A stretch of DNA of 29,907 nt, from positions 1 through 29,907 of IMG/VR virus record IMGVR_UViG_3300020371_000043; one strand, written 5' to 3'. Source of the stretch: a virus. Under the pieces are notes generated by a model. It saw only the letters and a program-made list of their open reading frames with translations. It did no database searches and was not told the origin of the DNA. This document shows, piece by piece, positions 21,704 to 29,534 of this stretch; within the stretch, counting starts at the first letter, position 1, and every line of letters begins with the position of its first letter. Made by a program: the position numbers and the translations under genes.

Positions 21704-23428
21704 CTATGTAGAATACCTCACTTTTGAGAATCCATTCATCTTTTCAAAGGTAATCATATTATCCAATCTATCTGTCAACTCATCTACCTTATGAGAGATC
21801 ATAAAGATGTAAGCATCCTTGATGACATACCTGATAATCTTTACAAATTCATCTGTACCATTACTGTCCAGAGAACTGTCAAATATTTCGTCAAGAATGA
21901 GTATGTTGGTAGAAGATGAGTTCTTCATCTTAGCAATATCTCGCCAAGTAAACAAAATAGCAAGATCAATTCGCATTTTCTCGCCCTCAGAGAACGATTC
22001 GTAACTGAATTTTTCATGAATAGGCGACTTAATACACTCATTGAACTGTTCATCCAATGTAAAATTGATATAGAAGTCCATCATCTGAAGATACTTATTG
22101 ATCTTCTGATTCATGATGGGCAAATACCTTTTCATAATCTTTGCCTTGACACCAGAGTCCTTCATCATGGAGTTTGCAAAGTCCAAGTACTCGATATTCT
22201 CAGTGTGGTCTGCTTTATCTTTTTCTACTGTCTTTAAATCACTTTTGAGGCCTCTAAGCGTAGCTCGTTCAGTATTTCTGTTTGCAATTTGTTCGGTAAT
22301 GTCTTGAACTTCCTGTTCATAATCTCGGATTTGTCGTTGATACTCAGAAATTTTAAAATTGTTTGTTGAAATGTCATGCGTTAGTGTTGAGATCTGCTTA
22401 GAAACATCTATAAACCTGGCCTCTTTTTTCTGTTCTTCGTTTATAGACTTTTGAAGGTTTTGATAAGCGGAGTTGATCTCCTTTACCTTACCCTCGATAA
22501 TTCCAATTTTATTTAGCCTAAAATCCTCCTCAATTTGCTGTCCACATGTAGGGCATGATACGTTTTCTTTAAAGAATTTATGATCGGATGTTATATTCTG
22601 TATCTTTTGTTCCAGTTTTGCTTTGATTGTGGTCTTTTTCTTAAGAGAACCTGTAGCAGATGTTAGAGTATCCAGTTCTGGTTGATACTTTTCTTTTATA
22701 TTTGTTGAAATTTGCTCGTTATCAGACATCAAAGATGAAGAATCCCTTAAGAGTGTATCTATCTTAACTTTTATCTCTGTAATCTTATTTTGTCCTGTCT
22801 TATCAAGGTCGGAGATGAAATTTTTTTGCATCTGAATCTTCTCTTCAATCAATTCTTTCTTGATTGTAAGTTCTCTGATCTCTGTATTCGCTCTACTCAT
22901 CTTCTCACGAAGGATTTTTGCCATTCCAGAGAAAATTTTGATGTCTAAAACGTCTTCTACGATCTCTCTGCGATGAGTTTGACTCAACTGCATGAAAGGA
23001 ACGAACGTAGCAGCACCCAAAATGGTAGTCTGAGTGAAAGATTTATAGTTTAATCGTAGAATATTGTCTTCTAAATGTTGTTGCTGATCATTTGAACTGG
23101 CAAATTGATCTTGTTTCTTTCCATCAATATAAATTTCAAACAAAGTTGGCTTCATACCTCTGACAATGGTATAAATTCTACCTTGGATCTCAAATTCTAT
23201 CTGAACTTCGCACTCTTTATCATTCACAGTGTTGACTAACTGTGCTTTCTTAATCTTTCTGAATGGTTTGTTATATAAAACAAAGGTCAGAGCATCCAAT
23301 ATCGTGGATTTCCCTGCACCATTTTGTCCGACTATCAAATTTGTTGGAGACTTTTGGAAACTAACAATTATAAACTGATTACCAGTAGATAAAAAGTTAC
23401 GCCACCGAATCGTCTTGAATGTTATCAT
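21704..23428 (-). CDS. 46: gp46 recombination nuclease subunit (Rad50/SbcC-like)
   Basis: A 574-residue SMC-type ATPase equivalent to T4 gp46 and Rad50. Walker A GQNGAGKST is at 34-42, and long coiled-coil arms flank a zinc hook CPTCGQ (C292, C295). The ABC signature SFSEGEKMRIDLA is at 478-490, and Walker B ILILDEIFD at 509-517. With gp47 it resects DNA ends for recombination-dependent replication and degrades host DNA. The ATG overlaps the DUF3110 gene by 32 bases. The length is close to T4 gp46 (560). Confidence 0.96.
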   Translation of the reverse strand: MITFKTIRWRNFLSTGNQFIIVSFQKSPTNLIVGQNGAGKSTILDALTFVLYNKPFRKIKKAQLVNTVNDKECEVQIEFEIQGRIYTIVRGMKPTLFEIYIDGKKQDQFASSNDQQQHLEDNILRLNYKSFTQTTILGAATFVPFMQLSQTHRREIVEDVLDIKIFSGMAKILREKMSRANTEIRELTIKKELIEEKIQMQKNFISDLDKTGQNKITEIKVKIDTLLRDSSSLMSDNEQISTNIKEKYQPELDTLTSATGSLKKKTTIKAKLEQKIQNITSDHKFFKENVSCPTCGQQIEEDFRLNKIGIIEGKVKEINSAYQNLQKSINEEQKKEARFIDVSKQISTLTHDISTNNFKISEYQRQIRDYEQEVQDITEQIANRNTERATLRGLKSDLKTVEKDKADHTENIEYLDFANSMMKDSGVKAKIMKRYLPIMNQKINKYLQMMDFYINFTLDEQFNECIKSPIHEKFSYESFSEGEKMRIDLAILFTWRDIAKMKNSSSTNILILDEIFDSSLDSNGTDEFVKIIRYVIKDAYIFMISHKVDELTDRLDNMITFEKMNGFSKVRYST

Positions 23429-23684
23429 AATCTTTTGGCGGAATCACTATGTCGTCAGGTGTGATAATAACGTATTTGTATTTGTGTTTCTTACAGGTTT
23501 CGACAGCTAGCATATCATCTATTTCTACAACTGTCAATACGGTGGATTCTTCCGCTTCTAGAAGCCCTGCATATCTAGTAGCGTCATCTTCTTGCTGGAA
23601 AAGATAAAGAGCCTTCTGACCGTCATCATTCGTGACGGCATACGCTCCCTCTCCTTCGTGACCAACAAGTGATAAGATGTACAT
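23397..23684 (-). CDS. DUF3110-type protein
   Basis: A 95-residue protein from the ATG at 23684, which overlaps the gene 47 stop as TAATG. Further upstream starts would lie inside gene 47. It shows the DUF3110 pattern: MYILSLVGHEGEGAYAVTN, ALYLFQQEDDATRYAGLLEAEE, then VVEIDDMLAVETCKKHKYKYVI and a closing VIPPKDYD. DUF3110 is mainly known from cyanobacteria and plants and has no defined function. Its place between the two nuclease subunit genes supports a cyanobacterial host lineage and suggests a gene taken from the host. Confidence 0.82.
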   Translation of the reverse strand: MYILSLVGHEGEGAYAVTNDDGQKALYLFQQEDDATRYAGLLEAEESTVLTVVEIDDMLAVETCKKHKYKYVIITPDDIVIPPKDYDNIQDDSVA

Positions 23685-24727
23685 TACTCTGCTTCGCAAG
23701 CTTCTAGGTAGACTTCCTTGAGAAGTTTCTTGACTCTTTCTTTTTCTAAATCAAAATCAGAGTCCTCGATGTACTTATTTAGAAGTGTAAGAGTATCTTC
23801 AACTTTCTCACCATCAAGATCAACTTCCGTATCATTGATCGCAGTGTTTTCCACTACCTTCAAATCTATTATACCAGCTTTTAGAAGTTTTTCAAGGAAC
23901 TTGTCATATTCTAACTGACTCTTTCTTGATTTAACAAACAGTTTTACAATCTTATCCTTGTACAAATGTGCTTTGAATGTTGCAGCAGGGGTAGAATCAA
24001 AGTATATCTTCTCGAAGATGGTGTTTGTATTCTCTACAAACTCAATCTCCATAGTCTCTGTGTCCAGAATATTGAATCCTCTCTTATCACCACAGTCATT
24101 CCAATACATTTCATAGGGATTGCCTAGGTAGAATACCTGACCATCATTACTTCTGGTGTGATAGTGTCCTGAGAATACTGTATCAAACTTTTCAATGATG
24201 CCTTTATCAATACCACCCTGCTGAGTCATGCCTGGATAGAGTTCAAATCCATGTAACTCAAGATGACCAAAAGCAATTTTTGCATCAGACTCATCAATCT
24301 TAGCACAAGTCTCCTTATAATTATCCTCACATATCCACGGTAACATCATTGCTTTGAATCCATTGATGTCATATGTGTCTGGAGTAGAGACAGGGGTGAC
24401 ATTATCGTAGTGTTCTAGAAGAGAATCAATCGAGTTGATCTCATTCGTATTCTTATAATAGATATCGTGATTACCTACAAGTTGCCAAACCTTCACGCCC
24501 AAATTTTTGAACTTGTCATAAACATTTTCCTTTGCCCAGTTCAATGACCAGTAATCAATATTCTTACGATTGTCAAAAGCATCTCCCATATGGATGCAAT
24601 ACTTGATCCCTCTCTTCTCTAACTCAGGGAAAAAGATTTCATCATAGAACTTTTGAAAAAAATCGTGAAATATTTTGCTACCTCTTCTACCACCAAAGTG
24701 AGTATCCGTGATGATTGCTATCTTCAT
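23684..24727 (-). CDS. 47: gp47 recombination nuclease subunit (Mre11/SbcD-like)
   Basis: A 347-residue metallophosphoesterase equivalent to T4 gp47 and Mre11. The five phosphoesterase motifs are present: DTHFGG (D8, H10), HMGDAFDNR (D49), GNHDIYY (N86, H87), FGHLELHG (H155) and SGHYHTR (H188, H190). It partners gp46 to form the end-processing nuclease. The ATG overlaps the stop of the 50-residue gene, and the stop overlaps the DUF3110 gene start. Confidence 0.96.
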   Translation of the reverse strand: MKIAIITDTHFGGRRGSKIFHDFFQKFYDEIFFPELEKRGIKYCIHMGDAFDNRKNIDYWSLNWAKENVYDKFKNLGVKVWQLVGNHDIYYKNTNEINSIDSLLEHYDNVTPVSTPDTYDINGFKAMMLPWICEDNYKETCAKIDESDAKIAFGHLELHGFELYPGMTQQGGIDKGIIEKFDTVFSGHYHTRSNDGQVFYLGNPYEMYWNDCGDKRGFNILDTETMEIEFVENTNTIFEKIYFDSTPAATFKAHLYKDKIVKLFVKSRKSQLEYDKFLEKLLKAGIIDLKVVENTAINDTEVDLDGEKVEDTLTLLNKYIEDSDFDLEKERVKKLLKEVYLEACEAE

Positions 24728-24876
24728 GAATTTTCGCCTTCTTTGAGTAAAGTGACACCAAGAACTTTGTCTTCATTATATTTTTTTGCGGCCTCTACTG
24801 CACCGAATCCATCATTCGCTTTGATCTCTACGTTATAAATTTCTTTACGTTCAAACTTTACTGAGTAAAGGTTCAT
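24724..24876 (-). CDS. small hypothetical protein (50 aa)
   Basis: A 50-codon gene MNLYSVKFERKEIYNVEIKA then NDGFGAVEAAKKYNEDKVLG and VTLLKEGENS. The ATG overlaps the preceding stop (ATGA) and the stop overlaps the gene 47 start. The pattern beta-beta-helix-beta with 'GAVEAAKKYNEDKVLGVTLL' is a compact fold seen in small phage proteins. The family is unknown. The locked frame between two genes makes it very likely real. Confidence 0.8.
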   Translation of the reverse strand: MNLYSVKFERKEIYNVEIKANDGFGAVEAAKKYNEDKVLGVTLLKEGENS

Positions 24877-25097
24877 TTCTTCCACTCCTTCTTTTCATAA
24901 TCATAGTTAGGATGAGGTGCAGCACTCACAACAGGATCTTTCGTCTTGTTTTTGATAACAATAAACCTGTCAGCAGCAAATGTCCCTGCTAGATTTACTT
25001 CAATCTCATCACCATCTTGCCAATTCATACTACCATCTTTCTTGGTATGATTCATTGCTTCTTGAATCTTATCGATCACATCTTGAGTTAACTTCAT
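24873..25097 (-). CDS. small hypothetical protein (74 aa)
   Basis: A 74-residue protein MKLTQDVIDKIQEAMNHTKK, WQDGDEIEVNLAGTFAADRF, then IVIKNKTKDP and a charged tail ending EKKEWKK. It starts with an amphipathic helix followed by a small beta section. I do not recognise the family. ATGA overlaps join it to gene 55 upstream and to the next small gene downstream. Confidence 0.75.
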   Translation of the reverse strand: MKLTQDVIDKIQEAMNHTKKDGSMNWQDGDEIEVNLAGTFAADRFIVIKNKTKDPVVSAAPHPNYDYEKKEWKK

Positions 25098-25576
25098 TGA
25101 TTCATCTTTGTTTGAACTGCTTCCTTTATAGAATTATAGTCACTAGAAGCGCCGTAATCATCGTCAACGTGCATAACTTCATCGTATCCAGACTTCTCGA
25201 TAATCTTTTCACGGATCTCCATCTGCTTCTTCTCTTTCTGTATACGTCTGAGGAAGGCATAGTGTATGATTTGTGTAAAATATGCAAAAGGATTAGTAGA
25301 TTTCTCTGGATTAAAATTGTGAATATACTGAACACAGTTTTCAATGCCGTCCGAGATCATATCCTCTCTGAACATATAGTTAACAAAGTTTGGTTTGTAC
25401 GATAAGTGAGTTGCGATCTTTACAAAACACTCACCAAGATAATTTGTAATGCGTGGTTTGGGTTCTCCCGCTTCCTCCGCCGCTTTTACGTCCGCTTTGT
25501 ATTGAACGATAGCATACAAAAACTCTTTGTTATTTACATAGTGTTCAGATCTTTTTCTTGTTCCCTTTGCAGGCAT
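25094..25576 (-). CDS. 55: gp55 late transcription sigma factor
   Basis: A 160-residue sigma factor equivalent to T4 gp55, which directs host RNA polymerase to late promoters with the gp45 clamp as activator. The conserved region 2-like segment is MISDGIENCVQYIHNFNPEK, STNPFAYFTQIIHYAFLRRI and QKEKKQMEIREKIIEKSGYD. AGAGGT is nine bases from the ATG. It is the first gene behind a good promoter, which suits an early or middle switch protein. The length is close to T4 gp55 (185), and no region 4 is present, as in that family. Confidence 0.93.
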   Translation of the reverse strand: MPAKGTRKRSEHYVNNKEFLYAIVQYKADVKAAEEAGEPKPRITNYLGECFVKIATHLSYKPNFVNYMFREDMISDGIENCVQYIHNFNPEKSTNPFAYFTQIIHYAFLRRIQKEKKQMEIREKIIEKSGYDEVMHVDDDYGASSDYNSIKEAVQTKMNQ

Positions 25577-25602
25577 GTTTTTATACCTCTTTTAATAGTT
25601 TT

Positions 25603-25631
25603 ATTATACCCTAAAACGAGTCACTTGACAA
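25603..25631 (-). promoter_or_regulatory. sigma70-type promoter of the gene 55-47-46 unit
   Basis: Minus-strand TTGTCA (25626-25631), a 17-base spacer and a perfect TATAAT (25603-25608) lie 27 bases before the gene 55 ATG. A 14-base palindrome CACCCAAAAGGGTG (25634-25647) lies immediately upstream of the -35 and could be a binding site. Confidence 0.75.
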
Positions 25632-25653
25632 GTCACCCAAAAGGGTGTACAAT
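25625..25653 (+). promoter_or_regulatory. possible divergent plus-strand promoter
   Basis: TTGACA (25625-25630), a 17-base spacer and TACAAT (25648-25653) on the plus strand overlap the -35 of the gene 55 promoter. The spacer contains the palindrome CACCCAAAAGGGTG. No plus-strand gene follows, so the product would be an antisense RNA to the Sm-like gene at 25679-26086 and possibly the carbamoyltransferase. Confidence 0.35.
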
Positions 25654-25678
25654 AACTCTGTCAGAGTTCAAGGGAATG

Positions 25679-26086
25679 CTATGAAGCTTCGCCTTTCTTA
25701 TAAAGCTTCTCTAGATTCTCTCTAGCCTGTTCGACTGAAATTACATATCCCATCTTCTTTGTGACCTTTATCTTCTCAGCAGGACCTCCATTGAGATTGG
25801 AGAAGATAAATTTCTGATAATACTTTACTACTTCTGAATCCTCGCGAGCCTCGACGACAGTAATTACTCTGTCCATTGGAATGACGATGATACTTTCCGT
25901 TGGCATACTTCTCAACCACGGCATCATTCTCAGACCCTCATGAGTTCCATTCATACTGACCGTTTCGATTTCTACAGGGTCACTGATAATCAAAACCGTG
26001 CGACCATTTTCCTCAGAAGGCATGACCTCACCGAAGATTTCCTCTCCTGATACTAATTTAACTGAAGCGTAGAAATCCTCTTCCAT
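25679..26086 (-). CDS. Sm-like small protein, copy 3
   Basis: A 135-residue protein. Residues 1-95 carry the same pattern as the two genes before gene 43: FYASVKLVSGEEIFGEVMPS, TVLIISDPVEIE, LRMMPWLRSMP, SIIVIPMDRVITVVEA and a final YYQKF. A C-terminal extension of about 40 residues (AEKIKVTKKMGYVISVEQAR) is basic and then helical. The likely fold is an Sm-like barrel, by inference. It is immediately downstream of the carbamoyltransferase (stop and start adjacent), and is followed by the gene 55 promoter region. Confidence 0.75.
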   Translation of the reverse strand: MEEDFYASVKLVSGEEIFGEVMPSEENGRTVLIISDPVEIETVSMNGTHEGLRMMPWLRSMPTESIIVIPMDRVITVVEAREDSEVVKYYQKFIFSNLNGGPAEKIKVTKKMGYVISVEQARENLEKLYKKGEAS

Positions 26087-27661
26087 TTAGTCTTTACCTA
26101 TAATTGAGTTATTCATTACTAAGTAGTCTATATTCATATTTAGAAAGGATTGAATAGCGTCCTCTGGAGTTTCGACGATCGGTTTACCGCTATCATTAAA
26201 CGAAGTGTTTAACAATACAGGAACTCCACTGATTTTATAATACTCGTCTAGCAACTCAGATAAGATACCTTCACTTACTGTCTGAATCCTACATGTATTA
26301 TCAACATGTGTTACCGCTGGGATCTCATCTCTCTTGTCTTCTTTTACCGTCTGAGAATATAACATGTACGGACTGTCAATACCTTCTTCAAAGTAATCTT
26401 TTAGATAGTCCTTAAGTATGACACCAGCAAAGGGTCTCCACTCTTCTCTATGCTTTACTTTCTCGTTTAGAATATCTTTGTTCTCCTTATATTTAGGTGA
26501 CATCAAAATGGATCTATTTCCAAGTGCCCTAGGACCGAACTCAGATCTTCCTTGATACCATGCAACTATCTTGCCCTCATCTAGATATTTTGCAACTTTC
26601 TTAAGATCTAAGGGATTCCATTTGAAATGTTTTGGTGTAGAATATTCCTTTCCTAAGAAAGCAAGGTTTTCAGGAACCTGAACTTCATTCCATAAAGATG
26701 CACCAAACGCCGCCGCTCCAAATGCCAAACCACAATCACTCACAAAAGGTGTGATGTGAAACTTCTTATGCTTCAGAGTCTGTACTATTTTTGTGTTAGC
26801 ATTGATATTAAGAAACACTCCGCCAGTTAAACAAATTGTTCCCTCTAAGTAATCTTCATCTAATCTTAACATTAGTTCTGTAAGAGATTCCTCAAAATTG
26901 TATTGCAATAACTGAGCTTTGTCTGAAGAAGAAATTGGATAAGGTCTTGGATCTCTCATATCAAATGATACTTCGGGAAAGTGTACCCCAAAGTCATATA
27001 ACTTTTGTATATGTTCACCAGATCCATATGCTGCAAGACCCATGATCTTTCCAGCAAAAGAACAATGATGTTCTGGATCAAGAAAATCTATTTCCTTTCT
27101 GGTTTTCTTACAGTAGATATGATGTGACCAATATTGATATAGTAACCCCCACTCGCCATTGAAAGGGAAATACTTAAATTTATTTCTTCTCTTGTCAAAG
27201 AGAACCATTGAGCATTTTTCTAATCCAAGAGACTGACCTTCTGCCCAGTTATGAGAACCACCACCATCAATTACAATACACACTCCAGTATCAGATGGTT
27301 GTGTGAATATAGATGAATAAGCGTGTGCTTGATGATGAGAAATAAAACCTATCTCAGCATTAGGGAACATTTCCTGTAGATACTCTTGAGGTTCATCTTT
27401 TTCTAGACTTCTTACCCAATCCTGTAATCCAATGTCCACAAACATGACTAGATTTATATCTTCCTTTTGAAGTCCTTCCATGACATAATCTATGGACTTC
27501 TCTGGAAAACTTCCGTCATATTTCAATCCACTTAATCTCTCTTCTTGTATGCTGCAAACATGAACACCATCTACAAATAAAGTTGCACCAGCATCATGAA
27601 CGTATGAATCCTGACAAGTGCCATCAAATAGAATAGAACCGTAAATTCCTAAGACTTTCAT
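26087..27661 (-). CDS. NodU/CmcH-type carbamoyltransferase
   Basis: A 524-residue O-carbamoyltransferase of the NodU/CmcH/TobZ family, which transfers a carbamoyl group from carbamoyl phosphate via carbamoyl-adenylate to a hydroxyl. Motifs are SHHQAHAYSS (H109, H110, H113), IDGGGSHNW, LTGGVFLNINANTK (278-291), GRSEFGPRALGNRS (371-384), EEWRPFAGV and LNTSFNDSGKPIVETPEDA. Both the Kae1-like N-domain and the YrdC-like C-domain appear complete. The acceptor is unknown. In phages it may be a modified nucleotide, a sugar or a surface glycan. It overlaps uvsW by four bases. Confidence 0.93.
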   Translation of the reverse strand: MKVLGIYGSILFDGTCQDSYVHDAGATLFVDGVHVCSIQEERLSGLKYDGSFPEKSIDYVMEGLQKEDINLVMFVDIGLQDWVRSLEKDEPQEYLQEMFPNAEIGFISHHQAHAYSSIFTQPSDTGVCIVIDGGGSHNWAEGQSLGLEKCSMVLFDKRRNKFKYFPFNGEWGLLYQYWSHHIYCKKTRKEIDFLDPEHHCSFAGKIMGLAAYGSGEHIQKLYDFGVHFPEVSFDMRDPRPYPISSSDKAQLLQYNFEESLTELMLRLDEDYLEGTICLTGGVFLNINANTKIVQTLKHKKFHITPFVSDCGLAFGAAAFGASLWNEVQVPENLAFLGKEYSTPKHFKWNPLDLKKVAKYLDEGKIVAWYQGRSEFGPRALGNRSILMSPKYKENKDILNEKVKHREEWRPFAGVILKDYLKDYFEEGIDSPYMLYSQTVKEDKRDEIPAVTHVDNTCRIQTVSEGILSELLDEYYKISGVPVLLNTSFNDSGKPIVETPEDAIQSFLNMNIDYLVMNNSIIGKD

Positions 27662-29112
27662 TTCAAATATACCTTTCTAATTTCATAATTAAAGTTCTCT
27701 TCATTGTATATCTTAACACGTTCTATAAGATGATTCAATGTGTAGTTCTTTTTACTCTTGACTGAGATGTCGTCTGCGATATCATATAACATTGCTCTGT
27801 TCTTGTTCTTTCCCTTTCTAAGGACCCTACCAATACTTTGTAGATTTCTAATTCTAGATTTGCTAGGCGATGCAAAAACGACATTATGTAAGTTCTTAAT
27901 GTTAATTCCTGTAGAAAAAGTTCCGTAAGACGCAACAATGATCGCATCTGCTTCTCTATCGACGATAGATCTAACCTCTTCACGTTCTTCACTATCTACA
28001 CCTCCATGCACATAAAAAACTTTTCTATCATTACCTTCATTGATTAAATTATATAGTGGTTCACCATGAGCTTCCACTCTACTGAATAAAACTAGAGAGT
28101 TACCTTTCAAACTTAAGGTAAGATTCTTGATGAATAGGTTTCTTTTGTCATGTTCTATGATATAATTCATCTCCTCTCTGTAATCATCAAACGGAATTGC
28201 TGGATGTTTAAGTAAGATGATTCGGATATCTAACTTAGCAAGTTGTCCTTTCTTCTGCAAATCAGATGTCTGAGTTACCTTGTAAGAAGGACCAAATAAT
28301 CCTTCTAGCACCCACTTGTGTGTCTGTGATCCACTTAGAGTTCCTGTAAATCCATATCTATACTTGGTATCTTTGAGTTTTGACATGATACCAATGAGTG
28401 ACTTGGACTTGAATTGGTGTGCTTCGTCTCCAATGATTACATCAAACTGTGAGAACCATTGTTTATCCATGTTATAGATGGACTGCCACGTTGATATGGT
28501 TACACGTTGTTGTGTGCTTTTCTTTCTACCAGCATAAACCTTATGACAATACTTCTCTACATCCCAACCATAATCTTGGAAGTCTTTGAACATCTGTTCT
28601 ACTAGAGATGTGGTTGGTACAACTAATAATATTCTTCTCTTTCTTCCTACATGGTATCTCGCAACGGCATATATCATCAGGGATTTACCTGACCCAGTTG
28701 GAGATATAATTAATTTTCTATTGTACTTCAGTGCATCAAATACACCCTGTACTTGGTAGTCTCTAGGTTTGTAACTAGAGATTGCAGTCATATAATCTTT
28801 TACGCCTTCAAGTGATATCTCATCATTCTCTTCAAATGGAGTTCCATATGTCTCATTGTTCTTGAACTCTACACTATAGTCTGACTTTCTTGCCCAAGCA
28901 ATAATCTTGTCAAGTAAACCCACATACACTTCTCCTGTTGCAGTAGAGAACAATCTGATCTTACCATCCCAATGTCTATTCCTATATTGCGGCATGTATT
29001 TTGCGCCAGGAACATCAAAGGTAAAGTAATCAGATAACTCTTGTTGCACATGAGGAGGTGCATCTACCGTGAGATGTACTTCATTCTTCTTGGCAATAAT
29101 AAGATCACTCAT
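27658..29112 (-). CDS. uvsW: UvsW DNA/RNA helicase
   Basis: A 484-residue SF2 helicase equivalent to T4 UvsW, which processes recombination and R-loop intermediates. An N-terminal domain with VPGAKYMPQYRNRHWDGKIRLF is typical of UvsW. Motif Q/I is RDYQVQG then SPTGSGKS (138-144 region), Walker B is GDEAH (D-E-A-H at about 229-232), motif III is FTGTLSG and motif VI is QSIGRVLRKG. I use the ATG at 29112, overlapping the uvsY stop as ATGA. An upstream in-frame GTG lies inside uvsY. Confidence 0.95.
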   Translation of the reverse strand: MSDLIIAKKNEVHLTVDAPPHVQQELSDYFTFDVPGAKYMPQYRNRHWDGKIRLFSTATGEVYVGLLDKIIAWARKSDYSVEFKNNETYGTPFEENDEISLEGVKDYMTAISSYKPRDYQVQGVFDALKYNRKLIISPTGSGKSLMIYAVARYHVGRKRRILLVVPTTSLVEQMFKDFQDYGWDVEKYCHKVYAGRKKSTQQRVTISTWQSIYNMDKQWFSQFDVIIGDEAHQFKSKSLIGIMSKLKDTKYRYGFTGTLSGSQTHKWVLEGLFGPSYKVTQTSDLQKKGQLAKLDIRIILLKHPAIPFDDYREEMNYIIEHDKRNLFIKNLTLSLKGNSLVLFSRVEAHGEPLYNLINEGNDRKVFYVHGGVDSEEREEVRSIVDREADAIIVASYGTFSTGINIKNLHNVVFASPSKSRIRNLQSIGRVLRKGKNKNRAMLYDIADDISVKSKKNYTLNHLIERVKIYNEENFNYEIRKVYLK

Positions 29113-29534
29113 AATCCATTCGTAAATCGTTGCCACTCAATGGCATTTTTAATTTGATACGTTCGATTCTGTATAACCTTGAGAATACTATCAAGATAAT
29201 CCAACATGATCTGATAATATTCTATCTTTGCAGTACACCTAATGAGGTCTTGATCTGCATCGAAGTATTTGTCTAAGTCTGCTTTTAAAACTTTATAGTC
29301 AAACGGATTCTCTGCATACACCTCTGGTGATGCCTTGCCACTATAATATATCCACTTCTCTTTCTTTAAAATCTTATACTGAGTTTCCTGAGCCTTCTGT
29401 AGTGTCAGGATATTGGTGTAAATTTTGTAGTATTTTGCGTGTAAAGCGGGTATTTTTGTTGATTCGTTGTGTAGTAATTCATTATCAATTATGGAATCTT
29501 TATCCCATAAGTCTTGTATAAATTCAAGATTCAT
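29109..29534 (-). CDS. uvsY: UvsY recombination mediator
   Basis: A 141-residue helical protein equivalent to T4 UvsY (137 residues), which loads UvsX on gp32-covered single-stranded DNA. It starts MNLEFIQDLWDKDSIIDNE, has KEKWIYYSGKASPEVYAENPF (compare the YYSG segment of UvsY), DLDKYFDADQDLIRCTAKIE, and ends in IQNRTYQIKNAIEWQRF. It overlaps uvsW by four bases and the tail gene by eleven. The T4 order uvsW-uvsY is kept. Confidence 0.9.
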   Translation of the reverse strand: MNLEFIQDLWDKDSIIDNELLHNESTKIPALHAKYYKIYTNILTLQKAQETQYKILKKEKWIYYSGKASPEVYAENPFDYKVLKADLDKYFDADQDLIRCTAKIEYYQIMLDYLDSILKVIQNRTYQIKNAIEWQRFTNGL

